A stretch of 64,000 bases of DNA from Morella rubra (taxonomy: Eukaryota > Streptophyta > Magnoliopsida > Fagales > Myricaceae), in contig CM025853.1 of assembly GCA_003952965.2 (NCBI GenBank), positions 4,439,386 through 4,503,385 of the forward strand. Direction: 5' to 3'. A program made the translations under genes and the position numbers. Numbering within the stretch: position 1 is the stretch's first letter; each line of letters opens with the position of its first letter. This document shows, one piece after another, positions 37,701-48,187 of this stretch. The notes under the pieces are model-generated. The model searched no databases, was not told the origin of the DNA, and saw only the letters and a list, made by a program, of their open reading frames with translations.

Positions 37701-40700
37701 GACCTGTAATTAACATTTGGTTGAAAGTTCGGGGGCTAAAAGTAAAGACTCCCTGTTTCCTTTTGTCTATTTTTGAGGTTCTAACCATGAGCCTGACTTT
37801 TTCCTGATTAAGTTACATTCAGATTTCCTGAAATCCCATTAGTAGGTGAAGGGAAATGCAAATTTGCAAATATTGTCAAGTTCTCTAGTGCGTTTGCCAG
37901 AATAAGTCCACCCAAATATGATTCTTTATTTCGGTTGCTGGATGCAAACAAACTTATTGAAAAGGGGAAGGAAAAAGAAAAGAGCATATATGAAGCATAA
38001 TTCAACATCGTAGCGGTCTCCAGGATTTCTTGGACTTGCTGTTTGTATACCAGATAAATATTTGCTCAACTGGAATGGTGTCTTGGACCAATGCGGTTGA
38101 TGATTTGGACAGATCTTCATTCTGTCAATTTCTTACTATTATTTTGGTGACAGTGTCATTGTTCCTCAAACCTCTTATGATTGGGATATTGTTTTGACCT
38201 ACACTCTTTAGAAAATTGATAGAATGATTTTGTTTCCATGGGCCCATCTGCCCTTTTATGTGGTACATATTGTACTTCTAAATGATCCTGTGAAACTTTA
38301 AAGTCCATTTAGTCTGTGGATACTATTGGCCTTAATTTCAGTGCTCACTATATACTAATGCACTGCTTTGCTTCTTTGCAGGACATGGCTAGAGTATCAT
38401 CTCATTTTGTCAGAGGAAACAACCCAAAGAAGTTTGCTTCTGTTCTAGTAAATTTTATGGGAAAGGTTAGCCTCCTTACTCTATATGTCTCATCTTCGCA
38501 AATTCGCTCATTAAGATGCTGGGGTACAAAAGATTTCATGGTCCAGATTTTATGGTTGAAACACAGTGCAGCATTTGATTCATATCATTTAGCTTTACTT
38601 TTCTAAAGACTGTAAGACATTATCAAGGAAAACTTTATGCAAGTTCTTAATAATGTGACAACGGTGATGGTATATTTTTTCTGCTATTCTGACAGGAACA
38701 AATTCGGATATGTATTTTACTGTTTAAATTACTTAATACTTTCAGAATTGTTTTTTTTTTTTTGCTGAATAATACTTTCAGAATTGTCTTGGTATTCTTA
38801 ACCAGAAGTTGAGGTATTTCCCAAAAGCAATGGATGCTGCAACCACTGCAAATTCTGGATTCTAAATAGCATAACTTTTCAATTCATTAAGAATTGAATT
38901 TCTCAACCAAGTTACCGTCTGTGTTAGCTTCACAGTATTAGTGCCTTTTTGTATTTTTCTGGGTAGTCTTTTATTCAATTAATTTAGTTCTCACTTTGCA
39001 GTGTTATCCAGATGAAGATGATTTAGCCATTGCACGGGCAGCTTTAATGTAAGAATTCTCATGAACTACATACTTCTATGGTAATTAATTGCTATCACTA
39101 GTACACTTCTTGAGCTCACAACCTGGATCATAGAACTCTCCTTGATTCGTATTTTAGCTGCAACAGTTGACTACTAGTGTATGTGGACTTTTAGAATTCT
39201 GTACAAAGGAACCGATTCAACAGTTTTAAAATAAGCTGACATGTTAGGCTGCTTTACCCTCTTTAGAAATGATCGGTGGGGAAAAGAAAAAGGAAATAGA
39301 TGCTCAGAATTTGGAAATAGGGGTAAACTCATAGTTAGCCCTCTATTTTGGGCAAATATCAAGTTGCTACCCTTATTTTTCAATCCAACAATTTGAGACC
39401 CATAACTTCAAAACCTTTCAATCTTCGCCCCCCGTCTAAATCAGGCGTTAAGTCGACGGAAAATCGTGCAAAATGACCGAAATGCCCCTCTAAGGCTAAA
39501 ATTTAAAATATAAATAAAAATAATATAAATTTAAGAAATAAATTAAAAATAAATAGATTATTGAAATAGAGTTTCAATAGTTTTATTAATTAATATTATT
39601 TTAAAAAAAAATCATTTTTTATTTTTAATGAATTTTTTTTAATTTTTTTATAATTTTATTTTGAGGGGCATTTTGGTCATTTTTCATGCTTTTCCGTTTG
39701 ATTTAACGTCTAATTTAGACGGGGGCGAAAATTGATAGGTTTTGAAAGTTATGGGTCTCAAATTGTTGGATTGAAAAATAAGGGTAGTAACTTGATTTTT
39801 GCCTAAACATAGAGGACTAACTATGAGTTTACCCCTTGGAAATATTTATCCAAGAAAAGAATGTTTGATGTTCCTATTTTACCTTGCCTAATATAGCCCC
39901 TTTTCCGTATTCGTTATTTGTTTCATGTTGAATTTTTTTTTTTTTTGGCATAAATGCAACCACAGTCCTTGTGGTATAAGAAAGTTACAAATTAGTATTC
40001 GAGGTAAAGAAAGTTGTAAATTAGTCTCTGTGATAAGGTTTTCGTTAAAAGCACATATTTTCGTCCATATCTGTCTCTTTCACTAATGACAGATGCTAAT
40101 AGATTACAGGGTCTACTTGAACACGTGATACCCTGTGGTTGGTGTTGACTAGCATCTGCCATTATTGAAAGAGACGAGGATGGACAAAGGGTTATGCTTT
40201 TAACAGAAATCTTACTACAAGGACTAATTTGCAACTTTCTTTACTTTAGGGACTAATTTGTAACTTTTTTATATTACAGAGACTGAGTGTATTTAGGCCT
40301 CTCTTTTTTTTTGGATGGAATTCCGCAATAACGTTCTGAGGTTTGAGGCTTGTTTAGCATTTTTGTGTTTCCCATTGTAGGTATATCTCTTTCGGCAATC
40401 TGAGAGATGCTAACTGTCTCATGGATGAGATAAAGAAACAAGTGGAATCTAAGCAGCTTGACTTTCCCCAATCAGAGCTGACCCAATTCATCCTTTATCT
40501 TTTGCAAACGTAAGCTTTCCTTTTTCAATAGCCACGATCTGTTTTTTTTTTCTTTCGTTTTTGTTCCCAAAACTTATTCCTATATTTACTTAAAGCCTCA
40601 GAAACTGTTGCCACGCAAGCTTTAAGTGAAACATTTGTTGCTCGATGTTAAGCATTACTTCATGTTTAGCTGTTATCCTTTTCCAAGGTAGGTTGCGTCA

Positions 40701-41554
40701 TTCTTGAAAGTGTTTCGTACAAGGATCATGGATTAATCTAGAAGTCTTCCGAATGCAGATTGCAGAGAGATGCTTTGCCTCTTTTTAATATGTTGAGAGC
40801 GAACTACAAGACAAGTATAGAAAGGGAACCTGCCTTTAATGAGGTGTGCAATTTTTGCTGTTGATTCAGCATTCTTAATTGTTTGAGAATGCATCTCCTA
40901 CTGCACATAACAAAGTTTTGCTCCATTATGCTATCTGTCAATAATATATCCTTGCAGTTCTGAATGCATGGAACTATTGGTATTTTCAGTTGATTTTATA
41001 ATTAGTTCTTTTGGCCTTTGTGCTAAGTCTAACATGAAGATTTTGTTTTAGTTGCTAGATGAAATTGCAGAGAAATACTATGGAGTGCGACGTAGAAACC
41101 CCATGCAAGGGATGTTTGGGGATATCTTCAAGGTAACTCATTGCCTTCCAGTTTTTTTTTCATTTTGTACTGAGTGAGTTTAGTACAGCCTTTGTACTGT
41201 TCTCTCTCTCTTTCTTTTTGTTTTTTTCTAATAAAATGTTGCTTATCCATCAAAAAATAAAAAATAAATTCCACCCTGAAACATAGGTAAGTTGCAACGT
41301 CACAGTGAAGTACAAAAGTTTCCACTCAATCCCTCATTTTAGAAGATTTACAGTCTCCACACTATTATCCAAAGTAACATTGGACTCGAACTAGGGGGTT
41401 GATTGCAAAACTTTTGTTTTGGGGTTTTTGATGCGCTCTTTATTTCTTTCTGAAGATGTTAAAAGAAGAATGAAAGAAGGCGGCATATGAAATGTTCTTG
41501 CAGAATTGTTCTTAAATGTTGACATTTATTGTGCAGATGATGGGAGGTGAATAG
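34728..41554 (+). CDS. GET4: GET4, cytosolic subunit of tail-anchored protein targeting complex
   Basis: Twelve exons: 34728-34775, 35458-35537, 35715-35793, 36405-36486, 36763-36913, 37280-37370, 38382-38465, 39002-39048, 40381-40509, 40759-40843, 41052-41132 and 41537-41554. All introns are GT-AG and every junction keeps frame. The protein has 324 residues, the size I recall for Arabidopsis GET4 (At5g63220). The start [16 protein letters not shown] is the usual plant N-terminus, followed by an alpha-solenoid of helical pairs ([33 protein letters not shown]) and family motifs such as [16 protein letters not shown]. The C-terminus reads MFGDIFKMMGGE. GET4 with GET5/BAG6 hands tail-anchored proteins to the GET3 ATPase for insertion in the ER membrane. 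Three introns carry MITEs (37463-37747, 39320-39835 and 39947-40299) that leave splice sites untouched. Confidence 0.95.
37463..37747. repeat. MITE in GET4 intron 6
   Basis: Long inverted arms of about 95 bases: 'acatttagcccctaaactat' then 'caaaattcatcaatg' at the left is mirrored by 'cattgatgaattttgatagt' then 'ttggggctaaatgtga' at the right. The ends are CTTTTTTAGCC and CTTTACTTTTAGCC. Non-coding and non-autonomous. Confidence 0.8.
39320..39835. mobile_element. Mutator-like MITE with exact 9-bp target duplication, GET4 intron 8
   Basis: The ends are GGGGTAAACTCATAGTTAG and its inverse CTAACTATGAGTTTACCCC. The arms continue inward through 'gggcattttggtcatttt'. The nine bases TTGGAAATA stand directly outside both ends (39311-39319 and 39836-39844), the 9-bp duplication typical of Mutator-like elements. 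It has 516 bp and no transposase. Confidence 0.9.
39947..40299. repeat. MITE in GET4 intron 8, next to the Mutator-like element
   Basis: Inverted arms of about 110 bases: 'aagaaagttgtaaattagtc' at the left is mirrored by 'gactaatttgcaactttctt' at the right, and the ends read GGCATAAATGCAACC and GGCCTAAATACACTC. No clean target duplication was seen. Confidence 0.8.
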
Positions 41555-44037
41555 CAACTTAACACAAATTCAATCCCTCTTTCTCTTTATGGATCCAGCA
41601 ATGCTGCGTCTGCTGTGCATTCGAAAGGGTAATGGATTTGTTTGGTGAATGTTACCCATTTTCAGAGTGTTGCTTCTGATAATTTAGTTATTTTTGTCAG
41701 ACTGGGAAAACTGCCCCCTACTTTTGATCCCAATTGTAGCCTCATGCTCACGCTCACCACACGAAGTCTGTCTTTGGTTTTGGGCTTTCTTTATTGGAAA
41801 AAAGATTGCCTTTTTTTTTTTTTTTTTTTTTGTTAAACGAAAAAAGATTGTTTAAATTAAATGACTAGGCCATTGTTTCATTAAATGGCCTCACAGTAAC
41901 CAGCATGTGGTGCTTTTACATCAGCTTGATATTCAAGTGAAATGTGTTTCGGCCAGCTTCCATAACCCATAGCTCCCCATCATACTTTTGGTACCCATAA
42001 GTGATACCTCTTTCTTATTTTCCCCGAAATCCCGCCTATAATGATTTCAAGTAACATTGACTACAGATTTGATTAACGCTTCCTCGAGTCGTTTCTTATG
42101 TGGCCAAATCCTAATTCTCAGCCTTTGGAAGCATGCGTTGTAAGAGTGCTCGAGCGCTCTAGCTATCAGAAAGTAACTACAACCAAAGCGGTTCATAAGA
42201 ATGAAAAGGAAGCTCGAACCTTGAGGAGATACACTTGAGACAACACAAGAGATTTGTTCGGAGGAAGGATATATAATCTTGAAATTAAGATTACTGATAT
42301 TAGATATTTTGAATGTTCCCTCAAAATAAATAAAAATTAAGTTTTTTTACACTTAAAATGACGATAATGTCCGGATTAACTTAATGAATTGACAACGATA
42401 CTTTTAATATGAACGTATGCAAAGTAGATTAGGGGTATTATTATTATTTTATTCTAGTTAAATCATTTTTTTTTATGCAAATTATATAAAATTGATAGTT
42501 GGAGGATATAATGTGTTAAGGTAGATAGCTTATGGTGCAAATATCTCAAATCTCTTATAATTAATAGTTAAAAATTGTATTTTTCCATATATGGATCCTC
42601 ACTTTGTGGATAAAAATAATGTGGGGGCAGAAATTAGACATAGCGTAAGTTTGGAGCAAAAATGAGCAGGCAGCCAACCCAAAAAGAAAAGAAAAGAAAG
42701 GGACATGTCATACGAGGGACTGGCAGTTGGCACTTACCTGTTAAGAAGATTAGGCAACGACCCATCGAAAAATATTTACCTTTTTTTCTAAGTCAATGAA
42801 TATCACATAAAATCTTAAACTAACAAAATTGTTAAAATCAAAATTCTATTCAGACTAATTTAACAAATATTTGACTCCTCTCACTTATTTTAAAAATGTC
42901 ATATCTTCATGATTCCTCTGTACTATACTATAATATAGAAATAAAAATTAATATTTTATACAAAAAAAGTTCTCGTTCAAACAAAAGAAAACTATCAGAT
43001 AAAAAAAAAAAAGAACTATCAGATAATGTATTTGGACGATTAGGCCAGAACATGTTACCAAAAAAGTGTATTAAAGGTGACCAAGACCAAAGCATAAATA
43101 AAGAAAGAAGATTGAAAAGACGTCACGTTGCAAATTGGCAAAAGCTAGGTGGGCCTGTGGGAGACGTCATTGGTATTAACTAGGAAGATATATATATATA
43201 TATGTTTTTTGTTTTTGGGTGCTATAAGATTTTGTTAGATGAGCCTGGGGTTGGCGTTCAGCGGGGACCGGATAGCGACGTCGTGTCAGTTGTCATTTTC
43301 GGGCCCGCCAATCACATGCACTCCTCTTCGAGCACATGCTTACCCCGTCCTTTTCTTCTATCTTTTTATTTATTTATTGTCCTTTCTTTTATCAAATATA
43401 TATATTTTATATATATTTATTTATTAACATGTGTTTATTTATTTATTTTTGTTTATATATATATATTAATATAATTTAGTATTTTTTTATAAACATTAAT
43501 ATAATTCAATAATTTGTACATGTATATTAATAAAATTTTAATATTATCTAAATATTCACACCATATTAAAATTTTTAAAATTTTATCAAAATGAATATGG
43601 CCTAAATTATTTGTCCTTGTTTTGTATTTTTGTTCAATTAAGTTAGTGTTTAGAACGTGATTAAACTCATCTTTTCTAATTTTATGTTGTTAAAAATGAA
43701 TAAATCATTATAATATAAAAAATAATTTGATAAAAGTATATTATTATTATTATTATTTTAATCGAATTTTTTTTGTAAATTTGAAACATTACCCAAAACA
43801 TAATTTGAATATAAACACCACCATAATAAATTAATTAATCTAATTGCCTCAGACGGCTCTGCGCCACGCGGCGGAGTCTGATTAGGCATTCTCTTTGCCG
43901 CATCACCAGTCAAGCTCAGCCCAGGGAGAGAGAGGAAGAATCTCTTGCAGCACCCAATTAAAGTAGATAATTTAAAATCCTCCACGGGTTTGCCACGCGT
44001 CGGAGGTCACTTCATCAGCAGTCTAGCTTCGCTCGCG

Positions 44038-44043
44038 CACGTG
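44038..44043. promoter_or_regulatory. G-box (CACGTG) upstream of the JAZ gene
   Basis: A perfect palindromic CACGTG lies about 320 bases before the JAZ start codon, within GCGCACGTGGTC. MYC2-type bHLH factors bind G-boxes and switch on JAZ genes in the jasmonate feedback loop. The site is seen; its use is inferred. Confidence 0.55.
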
Positions 44044-44166
44044 GTCGCTGACCGACACCACCCGGTCCGACACACCGGACCAACCGGTCACCATCCACTC
44101 CGTTCAAAAAACGTATCTTTTCCATCGGACGGGCCCGATTTCCCATTCACTGCATGTCACAGCCTG

Positions 44167-44192
44167 CACTTTCTCTCTCTCTCTCTCTCTCG
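44167..44192. repeat. CT microsatellite in the JAZ leader
   Basis: An almost perfect (CT) tract about 170-190 bases before the start codon, the usual composition of a plant 5' leader. Confidence 0.8.
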
Positions 44193-44359
44193 CTTCATTC
44201 TTTTCTTTCTCTTGCAGTAGCCGCAGAAGCATTTTCTTACGTGGTCTAGGAGCTTCGCTTTTTTATTTATTTTTTCATTGGGCTGCAATTGTTTTGGGGA
44301 ACTATTTTGGAGGTAATATTGTTGGGTTTGAGAGGGAGAAAAAGAGAGATATAATAGAC

Positions 44360-47300
44360 ATGGAGAGGGACTTTCTGGGTTTGAGCTCGAAAAATATTTC
44401 GGTTGCGGTGAAGGAGGAGCCCGATGATGATCCTAATAGCTCAGGTAAGCTTTCTGGTTTTCATTTCAGATTATCCTCTACACTTTTTTTTTTTTTTTTT
44501 ATCAGTTTTGGTGCTTGTTATAGCAGCTCGTTTGAGTTTGCAGAGAGTTGTTGAGCTTTATTCTTTCTGTTTGGTTGGTCAGAAAACGTGTAAAATGAAT
44601 GATATAGTATCATTGAAACTCAGTTTTTCCTTCTCGTTTATTATGTCGAGCCTGAGATAGCGCGAAAAAAAAGGTTAGATTTTTATTGAGAAATCCTGCT
44701 GTCCTCTGTATTTGGCACAGGGTACAAAGTTATACAACTCAAGGTAAAAATACTTCACAGCGGCCTTGGTCTTCGTTGAACATCATAGATAGTTAATTTG
44801 TTTTTTTTTTCCCCAAAAAAAGAAAGCTCCGGTTACAATATTCTGGGCACATGGTAGCAGCACATAAGATACTAGTGATTGGTACTGGGTTGTCTTTGGC
44901 CAACAGAAATGTTTATATTTTATTTGTCCTTATTGCTTATGGGTCTTAAATTCTTAGCCTTGAACAATGAACGCTTTGGTTTAGGGTTTTACCTGTGGGT
45001 CAGCCATTTAGAAAAGTAAGCAGCTGCAGAGTTGGTTGGTTGGTTGTGGAAACGTCTTTTTGTTCTGAATTACTGTTCATTTTTTGTTGTTGGAAAAAGG
45101 TTGTTTTGTTTGTAAATCTTACTCTTTGAAAATTGCTTTAATTTGTCGCGTTGGGGATGGGGTCATGTTTATTTAGTAACATGCGCATGAGGTGCTAAAT
45201 AGATATATTAAACTAATCTCTCACTTTGAGTTGCCGAAACAGTAGTGCCTGGCAACTTGCTACAACATTTTTAATAAAGTGCTTACTATTATGAAGAACA
45301 CTCTGATTAAAATATTCTAAAGTGTAATTATTGGTGTTCTTTTAAATGATAAAAATGGGATTTTAATATTGCTTCTACTCACAAGGAGTTGATAGTACTT
45401 TGTTTTATAGTTCTTGAATTTGCTCTTGTGAAATAAGTAATGCCCGGCCAGGTGTCACTGGCATGTACAGTATAATACTCCCTAAAGAAACGTTTGTTAT
45501 AAACTATAAATATAGTACGGTATGCACCTTACAGTCTATGCTTCTTAAACAAAGCGTGAAGCTCAATGGTCTTGTAACCAATTCTCAAAAAGATATTGGC
45601 TGATCTCGAGATTGATTAGGATTGATCCTAGTCTTTGAGGTCATAATTTGTTCTTGAGCTCTTTTTCCACTGAGTGATTTAAAGTAGGTTGACAATGTGC
45701 TGTATGCGTTCTTGTTTGTGGTGAAATTTTCTTGTTAAAGATTTGTTAGGTTACTGATTTTTTTAATCTCACTTCGAATACTTTTACCGAGGAAACACGT
45801 TGAGAATATTCGACTCTATTAGTTATATGTGCCTTGTAAAAGAGTTGTGTTTCCAATTGGTTAATAGTTTTTTGGATGCCTTTAATTTTCTGTTCTTTCG
45901 CAGACATAAAGTATATCAAGTTGCGGCTTTTTTAATTTGGAGTTATTTAAGGCATGGTTATTTACATAATAAAAAATTGGAAAGGCGAGCTTTATTGGCT
46001 ATTTATACTATGTTAGTTCAGTGGGGAGAGTTAATCATTCACGTTCTTATTAGGGCATCACGTTGCATTTTCTTTGATTTTTCCAGCACAGCTGAGAGGT
46101 TCAGGGATGCAGTGGTCATTCTCAAACAAGATTTCTGCCGTACCTCAGTTCTTGTCTTTCAGGGCTGCTCAAGAAGATCGGTCCAGAAAGACTGTTCTTG
46201 ATCCACTGGCATCATCTGGATATATGGCTATTTCAACTGCTGATGTTTACAACTCTAACCCGAAACCATACTCTAGCATAATCCAGGTTTGTTTTCGGAT
46301 TTTTCTTTAAGATAATCTCCCTCATGTATTTTTGGCTTGAAATAGGTAGTTACAATTATTTCCCCTCTCAAGACAAGTGCAGATAATCTTGGAAGTACAA
46401 AAGGAATGTTTATACTTCTTTGACTCGGTTTCATATGTTAGGACTTTTGAATGTCTTTGTTACTCGTTGAATGCTGATGATGTTAGTTGGAGTGTTTGGA
46501 CATTTTCCTGGTTAGATATCTACTCTATATGGTTTGTTTCTGTATGAACTGATCCCTTCTTGTCTTGTTCTATTTTAGAAGAATTTGACTATTGATAAGC
46601 AAGTGGGGAACCATTATGCAATGACAGTCTATCCTCTACAACACCGGGATATCCATTCAGTTCATCGCCCCCATGAAGCAAAAATATTCCCAGTCTCTAA
46701 TCAGCAGCATCAAACCACTACAGTTGCTTTGGGGACTACTGCGCTTCAATCCCATCATATTCCCCCAGGCCTGAACGTGGTTGGTTCTACTGTAAAACCA
46801 CCTCTTAAAGGTGTCATAGCTCCTATGTCTGTTCTTCCATGTACAAGTTCCGTCGTTGGTACCACTGATCTCAGGTATGTAAATATCCAGAACATTTGGC
46901 TACCATATGAGAATTTCATCAGAAATAAATTGAATCAGAGCTATTCTTTAAGGAGGATATGGAGAAGCTCAATTGATATTAGTCGTTTGCAGGAATGTTT
47001 CCAAATCCTCTGTCACACCTGCTCAGCTGACCATCTTTTATGCTGGTTCAGTTGGTGTTTATGATGATGTTACTCCAGAGAAGGTACCTATCACTCAAGG
47101 GCTTCTCTGATCTCTCCATTAAAGTCTGTGTGGTTTGTTTTTCTTAATTTCTTGTTTTCTCTACTCAGGCTCAAGCGATTATGTTACTGGCTGGAAAAGG
47201 GTTTTCTCCAACCCATAATAAGACATTTTCAACAGCTCAAGAGCCTTCTCCAAGTGGTTCTTTTTCTAAAAATCAGCAGCATACAACAACACTGTTCCCG

Positions 47301-48187
47301 GGGCTTCCTAAGCCTCTTTCTCTTGCATCCCAAGGTTGTTCTCAGTCTGGTGCCGGAGCAAGTAGTGCCAGTGAATTAGGGGCATTAAAACCAACCGAAG
47401 CTTCATCATTTCCTACAACCCATTCAGAGCCTCCTAAAGTAGTCAGTCTGGCAGAACGTGCTGGTAAAACCTTAATTCCAACAGATAAACTGCATATATG
47501 TGTGTGTTTTGTGCACAGTATATACCCTGACATCTTGCTTCACTGCCAAAATTATTAACAATGTCATTGATACCAGCAAAACAAAGCGTATTTTGTGATG
47601 GTATGATCGATACCCGGTTTAACAAAATCATTGTTTTGTGTTTGCAGGTGGTTTGCCTCAAGCACGCAAAGCATCCTTGGCTCGATTTTTAGAGAAGCGC
47701 AAGGAAAGGTGATTACTCCTCCACTTTTCTTTTTCATGTTGAGTTTATAATTTAATTTCTCCATGGTCAGATCTATTTTACAAGAAACTCGTTTTGCCAT
47801 TGTTGGTTGCTCCAAGTGCATCATGTAAGTAGGTGGCATATGTTTAGGAACTAATATCATCTTTGAGAATCCATTTGGAAATTCTGACATTTAGGAAGTT
47901 CAGGTTTTTGTCCTTAAGTTCTACCGATCCTCGCGAAGTGATATAGAGATAAACCTTGATAAACTTAGTTACTAATTGAAGTCATTGACTAAAAACTCGG
48001 TGTCTATCGGTACAGTTGTTAACTTGCAGTCTATGCCGTGTTAAGAAACAGAGCTCCTAAGTTGTACAGTTTACAATTTTTCAGGGTGATGCACAGTTCA
48101 CCATACAATGTCACGATGAAATCCCCCGAGTGCGGCCCTCTCAGATCTGATGGTGCGGGCTTGTCTCCTCTCACAGCAATCAATTAA
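44360..48187 (+). CDS. JAZ3: Jasmonate ZIM-domain repressor, JAZ3/TIFY6B type
   Basis: Seven exons: 44360-44444, 46087-46286, 46579-46874, 46993-47083, 47169-47463, 47648-47708 and 48085-48187. All introns are GT-AG and in frame; 376 residues. The N-terminus MERDFLGLSSK and the MQWSFSNK block are typical of TIFY6/JAZ3-JAZ4. The ZIM domain holds TIFYAGSVGVYDDV (TIFY at 207-210). The Jas motif (residues 325-349) runs from LPQARKASLARFLEKRKER into VMHSSPY and is split by an intron after KER. In the family, ZIM binds NINJA and other JAZ proteins; Jas binds MYC factors and, with jasmonoyl-isoleucine, COI1, leading to degradation and release of jasmonate responses in the nucleus. A 1.6-kb first intron follows a 28-codon first exon. 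The Arabidopsis counterpart is At3g17860, in the same gene order. Confidence 0.95.

Larger units (their letters stand above)
41555..44359 (+). promoter_or_regulatory. GET4 3' region and JAZ gene promoter
   Basis: The left part is the GET4 3' end and AT-rich spacer with a T22-type run near 41811. From about 43180 the DNA carries TA repeats (43190-43204, 43397-43420, 43454-43466). From 43850 it turns GC-richer and contains several ACGT-bearing words: CACGTG at 44038-44043, plus CCACGCGGCGG and CCACGCGTCGG near 43864 and 43993. A CGGTCCGACACACCGGACC inverted repeat lies near 44062. A CT tract just before the start marks the leader. No gene was seen. Confidence 0.55.
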
